DNA from: Tagaea sp. CACIAM 22H2
Lineage (GTDB): Bacteria > Pseudomonadota > Alphaproteobacteria > CACIAM-22H2
Assembly (NCBI GenBank): GCA_014444615.1
Contig: PVXE01000028.1
Coordinates: 1-56,765 of the forward strand
Direction: 5' to 3'
Length of the DNA stretch: 56,765 nt
Shown: piece after piece, positions 43,345-52,035 of the stretch
Layout: each line of letters starts with the position of its first letter
How positions within the stretch are numbered: the stretch's first letter is position 1
The notes under the pieces: generated by a model
What the model was told of the DNA's origin: nothing
The model's database searches: none
The model's input: the letters and a program-made list of their open reading frames with translations, nothing else
Made by a program: the position numbers and the translations under genes

Positions 43345-44556
43345 ATGCGGATTTCAACATTCACTCGCGCCGGCGCCTTGCTGGCGGTCATGCTCGCACT
43401 GGGCGCCTGCTCGCAGCTGAAGCTGGGGGCAACGGCGGTCAAATCCATGCAAGGGCCCGAGCCCGCGCAGGAGCAGCCCGCGCGCGCCAAAGGCATCTAC
43501 AAGGTCGGCGATCCCTACCAAATCCAAGGCGTCTGGTATTACCCCGCCGAAGATTGGAATTATAACGAGACGGGCATCGCGTCCTTCTACGGCGGCGAGC
43601 GTTCGGGCACGGATTTCCACGGCAAGCTGACGGCGAACGGCGAGCTTTACGACATGAATTCGCTGACGGCCGCGCACACCACGCTGCCGATGCCCAGCCT
43701 CGTGCGCGTAACGAATATCGAGAACGGCCGTTCGATCGTGCTGCGCGTCAACGATCGCGGTCCCTTCGTGCGCGGACGTATCATCGACGTGTCGCGCCGC
43801 GCCGCCCAATTGCTCGGGTTCGAAGGGCAGGGCACGGCGCGCGTGAAGGTCGAGCTGATGGCTGAGGAAAGCCGTCAATTGAAGCTCGCCCTGACCGGCC
43901 GCGACGAGAACCGCACCTTCGCCGCCGTGCCGCGCACGGAGGTGGCGTCCGACGCGTTGCCGCCGCCGCCGGGCTCGCGCGCATCGTCGGGCCCGGTGCA
44001 ATCCTCGGCATTGCCGCCGCCGTCGCAAATGCTGCCGGGCCAAGCTTCCGGCACGGGCGGCAATTCGCGCAATGCCGCGAACAACAATTCGCGCCAGCCG
44101 CCGCTCGCCCAGCGCGCGGCCCCCATTCCGACCCAGGCCGCGAACGATCCGGTTCCGCCGGCACCGGCCGCCCCTGCGGCGTCGTCGCGCGGCGCCCCGG
44201 TCGTCAATGGTCGCGCACCCGCCAATCAAGTCGTGCAGGCCGCACCGCCGGTATCGCGCGAAGTCGCGGCACTGCCGGTCGAGCAGCAAGCGATGGCGCG
44301 TCCCACGCTGACGCAGACCGCGCCGCGCGCCTCGACCTTGTGGATTCAAGCCGGGGCTTTCGGCAATTACGAGAACGCCTATCGCTTGTCCGTGCGGCTT
44401 TCGCGCTACGGCTCGACCCGGGTGATTCCAGCCAGCGTCAACGGCGCACAGATCTACCGCGTGCGTTTGGGGCCGATCACCGATGTGAGCGAAGCCGACC
44501 GCGTTTTGGCCACATTGGGCAGCGAAGTTCCCGAAGCGCGGATAGTCGTCGATTGA
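43345..44556 (+). CDS. rlpA: RlpA-family septal lytic transglycosylase with SPOR domain
   Basis: RlpA cleaves denuded peptidoglycan glycan strands and helps daughter-cell separation. The 403-residue precursor has a lipobox (LGAC, Cys near residue 23), so it is a predicted outer-membrane lipoprotein. The double-psi beta-barrel spans about residues 70-175 (GIASFYGG, GKLTANGELYDMNSLTAAHTTLP, VNDRGPFVRGRIIDVS). A long Pro/Ala/Gln-rich linker follows. The final 75 residues are a SPOR domain (WIQAGAFGNYENAYRL, YRVRLGPI), which binds septal peptidoglycan. It is followed closely by the D,D-carboxypeptidase, tmk and holB genes in one run. Confidence 0.95.
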   Translation: MRISTFTRAGALLAVMLALGACSQLKLGATAVKSMQGPEPAQEQPARAKGIYKVGDPYQIQGVWYYPAEDWNYNETGIASFYGGERSGTDFHGKLTANGELYDMNSLTAAHTTLPMPSLVRVTNIENGRSIVLRVNDRGPFVRGRIIDVSRRAAQLLGFEGQGTARVKVELMAEESRQLKLALTGRDENRTFAAVPRTEVASDALPPPPGSRASSGPVQSSALPPPSQMLPGQASGTGGNSRNAANNNSRQPPLAQRAAPIPTQAANDPVPPAPAAPAASSRGAPVVNGRAPANQVVQAAPPVSREVAALPVEQQAMARPTLTQTAPRASTLWIQAGAFGNYENAYRLSVRLSRYGSTRVIPASVNGAQIYRVRLGPITDVSEADRVLATLGSEVPEARIVVD

Positions 44557-44567
44557 AAGGCAAGTCT

Positions 44568-45836
44568 ATGTTGCCCGTTTTGGCTCTTGTTCTGACCGCC
44601 GTTTTGGCGGGCGCTCCCGTCATGGCGCAGGAATTGGCGCAAGCCCAGCCGCGCCAGCAGCAGCAACAGCAGCGCCAGGCCCAGCCGCCGGCGGCACCAC
44701 CGGCACAGCGCGCAGCACCGCGCGGTCCCGCCGTCAACGCCGACGGCGTGCCGGAAATGACGGCGCGCCAGATCATCGTGATGGACTATCAGACCGGCTT
44801 CGTGATGCTCGACCGCAACGCGGACGAGCGCATGCCGCCGTCGTCGATGAGCAAGATCATGACCGCCTACATGGTCTTCAAGGCGATCAAGGAAAAGCGC
44901 CTAGCGCTCGACGACATGCTGCCGGTCTCCGAACGCGCATGGCGCATGCAGGGCTCGAAAATGTTCGTGCCGCTGGGCGGTCGCGTGAAGGTCGAAGACC
45001 TGATCCGCGGCATGATCATCCAATCGGGCAACGACGCGTGCATCGTGCTGGCCGAAGCGCTGGCGGGCAGCGAGGAAGCCTTCGCCGAACTCGCGACGGC
45101 CGAGGGGCGGCATATCGGCCTGCGCGATTCGAATTTCCGCAATTCCACGGGCTGGCCCGATCCCGATCACTACATGACCGCGCGCGATCTCGCGATCCTC
45201 GCCAAGCGCATGATCGACGATTTCCCGGAATATTTTCACTATTACAGCGAGCTCGATTTCACCTACGGGCGCGACGATCGCACGGGGCGCGAGATCAGGC
45301 AGGGCAATCGTAATCCGCTGCTCTACCGCAACACCGGTGCGGACGGCATGAAGACCGGCCATACCGACGCGGCCGGCTATGGCCTCACTGCCACGGCGCG
45401 GCGTGACGGGCGGCGCGTGATCGCGGTGTTCAACGGCTGGCCGTCGATGCGCGCGCGGGCCGAGGAATCCGAGCGGATGATCGATTGGGCCTTCCGCGAA
45501 TTCCAGACCTACAAATTGTTCGCCGCCGGTCAGGAAGTCGATCGTGCGGATGTCTGGCTCGGCCAGAAGCCCGGCGTGTCGCTGCTGACCGCGCAGGATG
45601 TGGCGATCACCATGCCGCGCCGCTTGCGCCCGCAATTGCAGGCCAAGATCGTCTACGACAATCCGGTCGCTGCGCCGATCCAGGCCGGACAGGTGCTCGG
45701 CAAGGTCACGATGTCCGCGCCGGGCGTCACGCCGGTCGAAGTGCCGCTGGTCGCGTCCGAAGGCGTCGACAAGCTCGGCTTCGGCGGACGGATGACGGCG
45801 GCGGTCAATTATCTGGTCTTTGGCGCGCGGAAATGA
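44568..45836 (+). CDS. dacA: D-alanyl-D-alanine carboxypeptidase (penicillin-binding protein 5/6 type)
   Basis: The enzyme removes the terminal D-Ala of peptidoglycan pentapeptides. The 422-residue precursor has a signal peptide (ALVLTAVLAGAPVMAQ) and then a Gln-rich low-complexity stretch of about 45 residues. The catalytic motifs S-M-S-K (PPSSMSKIM), S-G-N (IIQSGNDA) and K-T-G (GMKTGHTDAAGYG) are all present. The C-terminal beta-rich PBP5 domain follows (AQDVAITMPRRLRPQLQAKIVYDNP). The usual amphipathic membrane-anchor helix is not obvious. ATG 44568 has AAAGG upstream. Its stop overlaps the tmk start (ATGA). The gene symbol reflects the family, not a confirmed orthology. Confidence 0.92.
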   Translation: MLPVLALVLTAVLAGAPVMAQELAQAQPRQQQQQQRQAQPPAAPPAQRAAPRGPAVNADGVPEMTARQIIVMDYQTGFVMLDRNADERMPPSSMSKIMTAYMVFKAIKEKRLALDDMLPVSERAWRMQGSKMFVPLGGRVKVEDLIRGMIIQSGNDACIVLAEALAGSEEAFAELATAEGRHIGLRDSNFRNSTGWPDPDHYMTARDLAILAKRMIDDFPEYFHYYSELDFTYGRDDRTGREIRQGNRNPLLYRNTGADGMKTGHTDAAGYGLTATARRDGRRVIAVFNGWPSMRARAEESERMIDWAFREFQTYKLFAAGQEVDRADVWLGQKPGVSLLTAQDVAITMPRRLRPQLQAKIVYDNPVAAPIQAGQVLGKVTMSAPGVTPVEVPLVASEGVDKLGFGGRMTAAVNYLVFGARK

Positions 45837-46495
45837 CCGCGCGCGGCCGCTTCGTCACCTTCGAAGGCGGGGAAGGGGCCGGCAAGTCGACGCAGATCGC
45901 GCGTCTTGCCGCGCGTTTGTCGGCGTTGGGGTTCGACATACGCCGCACGCGCGAGCCCGGCGGACCGGCGGACGGTTCGATCGAACAAGCCGCGACGTTA
46001 CGTAAGCTGCTGGTCGAAGGCGATCCCGGCCGCTGGTCGCCGCAATCGGAAGCGTTGCTCAACTATGCGCAGCGCGTCGAACACGTGAACCGCTTCGTCA
46101 AACCCGCGCTCAACACCGGCGCTTGGGTTCTCTGCGACCGCTTCGCTGACTCGACGATGGCCTATCAGGGCTATGCGCATGGCCTCGGCCCCGCTTTCGT
46201 CAAATCGCTGCATCGCGCGTCGCTGGGGACGTTCAAGCCCGATTTCACTCTGATCCTCGACATCCCCGTCGCCGACGGTTTGGCCCGTGCGGGTGCGCGG
46301 GCCGGGGCCGAAACCCGCTTCGAGCGTTTCGGGCGCGATTTCCACGAGCGCGTGCGCAAAGGTTTCCGCGCCATCGCCAAGACCGAACCCAAACGCTGTG
46401 CTGTGATCGACGCGCGCGGCTCGCTCGACCAGGTCGAAGTGCGGATATGGCGCGCCCTCGTCAAACGCTTTCCCACGCTCGCCGCCGCGCGCTAA
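45833..46495 (+). CDS. tmk: Thymidylate kinase
   Basis: This cytoplasmic enzyme phosphorylates dTMP to dTDP for DNA synthesis. The 220-residue length is usual. The P-loop GGEGAGKST lies near the N terminus, followed by RTREPGG (the DR/EPG-type motif), CDRFADSTMAYQGYAHG with the dTMP-binding Asp-Arg, and LDIPVADGLARAGAR. The ATG overlaps the carboxypeptidase stop. holB begins 12 nt downstream, the typical alphaproteobacterial arrangement. Confidence 0.97.
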   Translation: MTARGRFVTFEGGEGAGKSTQIARLAARLSALGFDIRRTREPGGPADGSIEQAATLRKLLVEGDPGRWSPQSEALLNYAQRVEHVNRFVKPALNTGAWVLCDRFADSTMAYQGYAHGLGPAFVKSLHRASLGTFKPDFTLILDIPVADGLARAGARAGAETRFERFGRDFHERVRKGFRAIAKTEPKRCAVIDARGSLDQVEVRIWRALVKRFPTLAAAR

Positions 46496-46507
46496 GGTCG
46501 GCGCGCA

Positions 46508-47599
46508 ATGTCCGATACCGGCGAATTCCAACGCGCGCCCCGCGCCAATCCCGATCTCATCGGCCATGAAGCGGCCGAGGCGACGCTGCTTTCGGCCTGG
46601 AACTCGGGCAAGCTGCCGCATGCGTGGTTGATCGCGGGCCCGCGCGGTATCGGCAAAGCCACGCTGGCCTATCGCTTCGCGCGCTTCGTGCTGTCGGAAG
46701 GCGCCAAGCCGCAAGGGGATTCGCTGTTCGGCGCGCCCGCGCTGCCCAGTTCGATCGCATTATCGCCGGCCGATCCCATCTATCGCCGGGTCGCCTCGGG
46801 CGGTCATTCCGACATGAGTGTGGCCGAATGCACGGTCCATCCCAAGACCGGCAAGATGCGCAGCGAGATTCCGGTCGACGACGTGCGCGGCCTCGTCCAG
46901 TTCCTGCACATGACGCCGGCCGAAGGCGCGTGGCGCGTCGTCGTCGTCGATGCCGCGGACGAGATGAACACCGAAGGTGCCAACGCGCTGCTCAAGGCGC
47001 TGGAAGAACCGCCGCCCCAAGCGCTGTTGCTGCTGGTCACGCACGCCGCCGGGCGTCTGCTGCCGACGATCCGTTCGCGCTGCCGGATGCTGTTCCTGCA
47101 ACCTTTGCCCGAAGCGAAGGTCGTCACGCTGCTCTCGCGTTACCGGCCGGAAATCCCGAGCGACGAGCGCGCGGTGTTGGCCTCGCTGTCCGACGGCTCG
47201 ATCGGCCGCGCGATGGATTTGGCCGATCGCGGCGGGGCGGAGCTTTATCGCGAAGTTCTGACGCTGGTCGCCGATCTGCCCAAGCTCGACGCGCTGGCCG
47301 TGCAGCGTTTTGCCGACCAATTGGCGCGGGGCGGGGAAGATGCGGCGGCAAGCTTGCGCACCGCCCTCGATCTGATGGGCGGGCTCGTCCATCGTCTCGC
47401 CAAGTCGGCGGCGGGACAACCCGCCGCGTTACCCGAAGAACATGCGCTGGCCGCCCGCGCCGCCGCACGCGGCGCGCAAGCCTGGGTGCAGGCGTGGGAG
47501 CGCATCGGGCGCCTGGGCTCGGCGGCCGAAGGCCTCAATCTCGACCGCAAGCAGACCATCCTCGCGGCGTTCGGGGCGCTCCAACAGGCAGCGGCTTAG
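46508..47599 (+). CDS. holB: DNA polymerase III subunit delta prime
   Basis: This is part of the clamp-loader complex that loads the sliding clamp. The 363-residue AAA+ protein has LIGHEAAEATLLSAWNSGKLPHAWLIAGPRGIGKATLAYRFA, with the P-loop-like GPRGIGKAT. The Walker B/sensor region includes VVVDAADEMNTEGANALLKALEEPP and SRCRMLFLQPLPE, the SRC motif characteristic of clamp-loader delta-prime and gamma subunits. The DNA polymerase partner genes are elsewhere. The stop abuts, without spacing, the stop of the convergent AtzH-like gene. Confidence 0.95.
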   Translation: MSDTGEFQRAPRANPDLIGHEAAEATLLSAWNSGKLPHAWLIAGPRGIGKATLAYRFARFVLSEGAKPQGDSLFGAPALPSSIALSPADPIYRRVASGGHSDMSVAECTVHPKTGKMRSEIPVDDVRGLVQFLHMTPAEGAWRVVVVDAADEMNTEGANALLKALEEPPPQALLLLVTHAAGRLLPTIRSRCRMLFLQPLPEAKVVTLLSRYRPEIPSDERAVLASLSDGSIGRAMDLADRGGAELYREVLTLVADLPKLDALAVQRFADQLARGGEDAAASLRTALDLMGGLVHRLAKSAAGQPAALPEEHALAARAAARGAQAWVQAWERIGRLGSAAEGLNLDRKQTILAAFGALQQAAA

Positions 47600-47983
47600 T
47601 TACGCCTTCGGCTCGTCGATGATCGACACATGCGCGGCAACAACGCGCCAGCCTTCGGGGAAGCGAACCCAGGTTTGCATCTGGCGGCCCACGCGGCCGG
47701 GGCCGCGCCGGAACATCGTCGAGGCCGTGCCGAAATCGCGCCCGAAGGTCGTGATGACCGTCTTCTCCAGCGTGCGTTGCAGGCCGACGCTGGGGCGCGC
47801 CGCGCGGAACGCCGCGATCTCGAGATAGCCGTAGAGATTTTCGGCCGCGCCATAGCGGATCGTGTAGGGCGCGTTCTTGAACAACTCGTCGAGCGTTTCG
47901 ACGTCGTTGGTCGTCAGCGCCTTTTCGTAGCGCTCGAACATCGCGGTCAATTCGGCCTTCACTTCCGGAATATCGACGTCCAT
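47600..47983 (-). CDS. AtzH/HpxZ-like protein (DUF3225, SnoaL-like fold)
   Basis: This 127-residue small protein of cystatin-like fold has FERYEKALTTNDVETLDELF, TIRYGAAENLYGY, RTLEKTVITTFGRDFG and WVRFPEGWRVVAAHVSIID. These fit the DUF3225 family represented by AtzH of cyanuric-acid catabolism and HpxZ of oxalurate catabolism. AtzH deaminates a dicarboxyurea intermediate. Here the gene lies 14 nt behind the amidase gene, in the order atzG-atzE-atzH. No cyanurate, biuret or allophanate hydrolase is present in the window, so the actual substrate remains open. Confidence 0.82.
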   Translation of the reverse strand: MDVDIPEVKAELTAMFERYEKALTTNDVETLDELFKNAPYTIRYGAAENLYGYLEIAAFRAARPSVGLQRTLEKTVITTFGRDFGTASTMFRRGPGRVGRQMQTWVRFPEGWRVVAAHVSIIDEPKA

Positions 47984-47997
47984 CTTGGCGCTCTCTC

Positions 47998-49389
47998 TTA
48001 AAGTCCGGCGACCGGGGCGGCCGCAATACCTTGGCGTTCGAGTTCGTAGGCGACGCGCAAGGCGACATCCTCGCGCCACGGAGCGGCGACGATCTGCACG
48101 CCCAGCGGCATCGCGCCCTTGGTGTGGATCGGCGCCAACGCGACGGGCAAGCCGATGAACGAAATCGGCTGGGTGTAGATGCCGAGATTGGGCCGCACCA
48201 GCATTTCCTGGCCGCCGATCGTCATCGTCACTTGGCCGAGCTTCGGTGCCGCGCACGGCGTTGCCGGCAGCAGGATGACGTCGATATCGGCGAATAGCTT
48301 CAGCACTTGATCCGCGTACCAGCGGCGGAAACGTTGTGCCTTCACATACCAAGCGGCCGGTACCATCAAACCGGCGAGCAAGCGATCGCGCGTCGCGGGA
48401 TCGAAATCGCCCGCACGGGTCCGCAAGCGCTTCTCGTGCAGCTGCGCGCCCTCGATCGTCGTGATCGTATAGGCCGCGGCGCGGGCACGTTGCGCCTCGG
48501 GCACGATCACTTCGCGCGTGGCATTCAACGCCTTGGCGGCACGCGCGACGGCGTCGAACGCGACGGCTTCGCCGCCTTGGGCGAAATAGCCGCCGCCGAC
48601 CGCGATGCGCAATCCTTCGGCGCCGAGCCCGACATTGGCAAAGCACGGTTCGACGGCGCGTGGCGTTTGCCCGGCATCGGCCTCGTCCACGCCTTGCAGC
48701 GTATCGTAGACGAGGGCGAGATCCTTCGCCGATCGCGCGAAAGGCCCGAGGTGATCGAGCGAGCCGACGAAGGGGAAGGTATCGCTGCGGCCCAGGCGGC
48801 CATAGGTCGGCTTCAACCCGAAAATGCCGCAGAGCGCGCCGGGCACGCGGATCGAGCCGTTGGTGTCGGAGCCGAGCGCCACGGGTACCATGCCCGACGC
48901 GACGGCAGCCCCCGAACCGCCCGACGAGCCGCCGGCCATGCGCGTGCGGTCATGCGGATTGCGCGACGGCCCATCATGCTCGTTCTCGCCGGTGAAGTCA
49001 TAGGCGTATTCGCCCATGTTGAGCCCGCCGAGGCAGATCGCGTCGGCGTCGTTCATCCGGCGGCCGAGAAACGAGTCGCGCTTGGCGGGCGCCAAGTCGC
49101 GATTGATCTTGGACCCCGCGCGCGTCGGCAGCCCTTCGATATCGAACAGGTTCTTGACCGCGTAGGGCACACCGGCGAGGGGGCCGAGCTTCTCGCCCTT
49201 CGCACGCTTGGCGTCGATCGCATCGGCCTGGGCCAGCGCGCGGCCCGCGATCACGTCGGTGAAGGCGTTGATCTCCGGGTTCTGGCTCGCGATGCGCACC
49301 AGCATCGTCTCGACGATCGCGCGCGCCGAAATCCCGCCCGAGGCCACGCGGCGCGCGATCTCATGCGCCGATAACTCGATCGGGGTCAC
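47998..49389 (-). CDS. AtzE/HpxY-like amidase
   Basis: This 463-residue amidase-signature enzyme has the catalytic Ser-cisSer-Lys triad. Lys is in VPYAVKNLFD, the central serine motif is AGGSSGGSGAAVA, and the nucleophile is in GSDTNGSIRVPG. Length and the ending VAYELERQGIAA fit the AtzE/HpxY branch, which hydrolyses 1-carboxybiuret or oxalurate-type ureido compounds. The GTG start lies inside the stop of the small upstream gene (GTGA), with GAGGGG as ribosome site. The family needs a GatC-like small subunit (AtzG), and exactly such a gene precedes it. Substrate is inferred, not proven. Confidence 0.88.
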   Translation of the reverse strand: MTPIELSAHEIARRVASGGISARAIVETMLVRIASQNPEINAFTDVIAGRALAQADAIDAKRAKGEKLGPLAGVPYAVKNLFDIEGLPTRAGSKINRDLAPAKRDSFLGRRMNDADAICLGGLNMGEYAYDFTGENEHDGPSRNPHDRTRMAGGSSGGSGAAVASGMVPVALGSDTNGSIRVPGALCGIFGLKPTYGRLGRSDTFPFVGSLDHLGPFARSAKDLALVYDTLQGVDEADAGQTPRAVEPCFANVGLGAEGLRIAVGGGYFAQGGEAVAFDAVARAAKALNATREVIVPEAQRARAAAYTITTIEGAQLHEKRLRTRAGDFDPATRDRLLAGLMVPAAWYVKAQRFRRWYADQVLKLFADIDVILLPATPCAAPKLGQVTMTIGGQEMLVRPNLGIYTQPISFIGLPVALAPIHTKGAMPLGVQIVAAPWREDVALRVAYELERQGIAAAPVAGL

Positions 49390-49574
49390 TTCAACCCCTC
49401 CGGCCGCCAAACGGGGGCGGCTTCGAGATCGTCCGGCAGATCGAACTCGGTCACCGCCTTGGCGATGGCGAAGGTGCGTTCCAGGTTGCCGCGAACGCCC
49501 GGCCGATAGGCGGGGTCGATCTTGAGGCCGAGAATCGCGGCGGTTTGGTCGAGATATGCGTCGATGTCGTCCAT
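49386..49574 (-). CDS. AtzG/HpxX-like small amidase subunit (DUF4089, GatC-like)
   Basis: This 62-residue helical protein (MDDIDAYLDQTAAILGLKI, YRPGVRGNLERTFAIAKAV, FDLPDDLEAAPVWRP) matches the DUF4089 small subunits that clasp AtzE/HpxY amidases, much as GatC clasps GatA. It is translationally coupled to the amidase gene by a 4-nt overlap. It is divergent from metG, with 80 nt between the starts. Confidence 0.85.
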   Translation of the reverse strand: MDDIDAYLDQTAAILGLKIDPAYRPGVRGNLERTFAIAKAVTEFDLPDDLEAAPVWRPEGLK

Positions 49575-49654
49575 GATGCCGCCGAAGGAAGCAAGAACCC
49601 GGCCAATTTGTCCCGTGCTTGCACGGAATTAGCGGGCGGGCCATATATCCTGCC

Positions 49655-51241
49655 ATGAAAAGCTTCTACGTCACTTCGCCGATCTATTACGTCAACGACG
49701 TTCCCCATATCGGGCACGCCTACACCTCGCTTGCGTGCGACGTGCAAGCGCGCTTCATGCGGTTCGACGGGTACCGCGTGCATTTCCTGTCGGGCACCGA
49801 CGAGCACGGGCAGAAAGTCGCCAAGGCGGCCGCGTTGGCCGGCGTCGATCCGCAGGCTTTCACCGACAAGGTTTCGCAAAACTTCCGCGCGTTACTGCCG
49901 GCCTTGGGCTGCTCCAACGACGATTTCATCCGTACCACCGAGCAGCGCCACAAGGATTCGGTCCAGGCGATCTGGCGCGCGATGGCCGCCCGCAAGACGC
50001 CCAAGGGCAACGACAACATCTATCTCGGCAAATACGACGGCTGGTACGCCGTGCGCGACGAGGCGTATTACGACGAGTCCGAACTCACGACCGGGCCCGA
50101 CGGCAAGAAGCGCGCGCCCTCCGGCGCCGAGGTCGAATGGGTCGAGGAGCCGTCTTATTTCTTCCGCCTGTCCGATTGGGGCGATTGGCTGCTCGAATGG
50201 TACGAGAAGAACCCCGACGCGATCGGCCCCGCGACGCGCCGCAACGAAGTGATGAGCTTCGTGAAGCAAGGGCTGCACGATCTGTCGATCTCGCGCACCA
50301 CGTTCGACTGGGGCATCAAAGTGCCCGGCGACGAGAAACACGTGATGTATGTGTGGCTCGACGCGCTGACGAATTACATCACGGCGGTCGGCTATCCCAA
50401 CGTCGAGGACGAGAAGTTCAAGATCTTCTGGCCCGCCTCGGTCCATATGGTGGGCAAGGACATCGTGCGCTTTCACGCGGTCTATTGGCCCGCCTTCCTG
50501 GCCGCCGCCGGTCTGCCGGTCGCCAAGCGCGTCTACGCGCATGGCTGGTGGACCAATGAAGGCCAGAAAATCTCGAAGTCGCTGGGCAATGTCATCGATC
50601 CGTTGAAACTGATCGAGACTTACGGCCTCGACCAGGTACGCTATTTCCTGATGCGCGAAGTGCCGTTCGGGCAGGACGGCGATTTCTCGCACGCGGCGAT
50701 GATCCGCCGCGCCAATACCGATCTCGCCAACGATCTCGGCAATCTGGGCCAGCGCGTGTTGTCGTTCGTCGCCAAGAACGCCGGCGCTTGCGTGCCCACG
50801 CCGGGCGATTTCACCGACGCCGACCGCGCGATGCTCGACAAGGCCGCCGCGCTGCTGGCGATCGTCCGCGCGGATATGGCGCAGCAAGGTTTCCACAAGG
50901 CGCTGGACGCCGTGTTCGCGGTCGTGGCCGACGCCAACCGTTATGTCGACGCGCAAGCGCCCTGGACCTTGCGCAAGACCGATCCCGCGCGCATGGCGAC
51001 GGTGCTGTACGTGCTGATGGAATGCTTGCGCCGCGTGGCGTTGCTGCTTCAAGCCTATATGCCAACGACGATGGCAAAGCTGCTCGACCAGCTCGCCGTT
51101 CCGGCCGACGCGCGCGACGCGAATGCCTGGGACAAGGCGCTGGTCGCGGGTACGTCGTTGCCTGCGCCGCAAGGCCTGTTCCCGCGCTATGTCGATCCGG
51201 CGGCGGAGGCGGCGAAGCCGGGGGCAGGGACCAAGAAATGA
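49655..51241 (+). CDS. metG: Methionyl-tRNA synthetase
   Basis: The enzyme charges tRNA-Met with methionine. The 528-residue protein has the class I signature HIGH (VPHIGHAYTSLA) near residue 21 and the KMSKS-type loop as KISKSLGNVIDP near residue 310. SGTDEHGQKV is typical. The length and lack of a C-terminal tRNA-binding extension fit the short alphaproteobacterial form. ATG 49655 places the HIGH motif near the N terminus as expected. The tatD gene begins within its stop codon (ATGA). Confidence 0.98.
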   Translation: MKSFYVTSPIYYVNDVPHIGHAYTSLACDVQARFMRFDGYRVHFLSGTDEHGQKVAKAAALAGVDPQAFTDKVSQNFRALLPALGCSNDDFIRTTEQRHKDSVQAIWRAMAARKTPKGNDNIYLGKYDGWYAVRDEAYYDESELTTGPDGKKRAPSGAEVEWVEEPSYFFRLSDWGDWLLEWYEKNPDAIGPATRRNEVMSFVKQGLHDLSISRTTFDWGIKVPGDEKHVMYVWLDALTNYITAVGYPNVEDEKFKIFWPASVHMVGKDIVRFHAVYWPAFLAAAGLPVAKRVYAHGWWTNEGQKISKSLGNVIDPLKLIETYGLDQVRYFLMREVPFGQDGDFSHAAMIRRANTDLANDLGNLGQRVLSFVAKNAGACVPTPGDFTDADRAMLDKAAALLAIVRADMAQQGFHKALDAVFAVVADANRYVDAQAPWTLRKTDPARMATVLYVLMECLRRVALLLQAYMPTTMAKLLDQLAVPADARDANAWDKALVAGTSLPAPQGLFPRYVDPAAEAAKPGAGTKK

Positions 51242-52035
51242 TCTTGGTCGACTCTCACTGCCATCTCGATTACCCGGAACTGCAAAAAGATTTTCCGGGC
51301 GTGCTGGCGCGCGCGCGATCGGCGGGCGTCGAGACGATGCTCGCCATCGGCACGAAATTGTCGGCGTTCGAAAACGTGCGCAAGATCGCCGAGAGTGCCG
51401 CGAACGTTTTCTGCACGGTCGGAGTCCACCCGCACGAAGCCCAGCACGAGCAAGCCGCGACCGAAGCCTTGATCGCCGAAGCCGCGCACCCGAAGGTCGT
51501 CGGGATCGGCGAAACCGGTCTCGATTACTATTACGAGAAAAGCCCGCGCGAGCCGCAGCGCGAGAATTTCCGCGCCCATCTGCGCGCCGCGCATGCGACC
51601 AGATTGCCGGTCGTCATTCACACGCGCGACGCCGACGCCGACACGATCGAACTTCTCGATTGGGCGGCGGCGGAATTACCGGGTGTCACCGGCGTGCTGC
51701 ATTGCTTCACGTCGAGCCTGGAACTGGCGCAGCACGCGATGAAGCTCGGCTATTTCATCTCGATCTCGGGCATCGTCACGTTCAAGAACGCCGAGGATCT
51801 TCGCCGCACGGTGAAGGAAATCCCGCTCGACAAGCTGCTGGTCGAAACCGATTCACCGTATCTCGCGCCGATCCCGATGCGCGGCAAACCCTGCGAGCCG
51901 AGCTACGTGATCCACACGGCGCGCTGCGTGGCGGGCTTGAAGAACGTCACGGTCGAGGAGCTGGGCCGGGCGACGACCGAGAATTTCTACAAGCTGTTTG
52001 CGCGCGCCAAGCGGCCCGCAGCGGCGGCGGCGTGA
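51238..52035 (+). CDS. tatD: TatD-family metal-dependent hydrolase
   Basis: TatD proteins are cytoplasmic metal-dependent nucleases of the amidohydrolase superfamily. The 265-residue protein has the metal ligands His-x-His (VDSHCHLDY), the Glu in GIGETGLDYYY, the His in VIHTRDA, the His in LHCFTSS, and Asp in VETDSPYLAP. It is coupled to metG by a 4-nt overlap and to the next gene by another (GTGA). Confidence 0.95.
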   Translation: MILVDSHCHLDYPELQKDFPGVLARARSAGVETMLAIGTKLSAFENVRKIAESAANVFCTVGVHPHEAQHEQAATEALIAEAAHPKVVGIGETGLDYYYEKSPREPQRENFRAHLRAAHATRLPVVIHTRDADADTIELLDWAAAELPGVTGVLHCFTSSLELAQHAMKLGYFISISGIVTFKNAEDLRRTVKEIPLDKLLVETDSPYLAPIPMRGKPCEPSYVIHTARCVAGLKNVTVEELGRATTENFYKLFARAKRPAAAAA

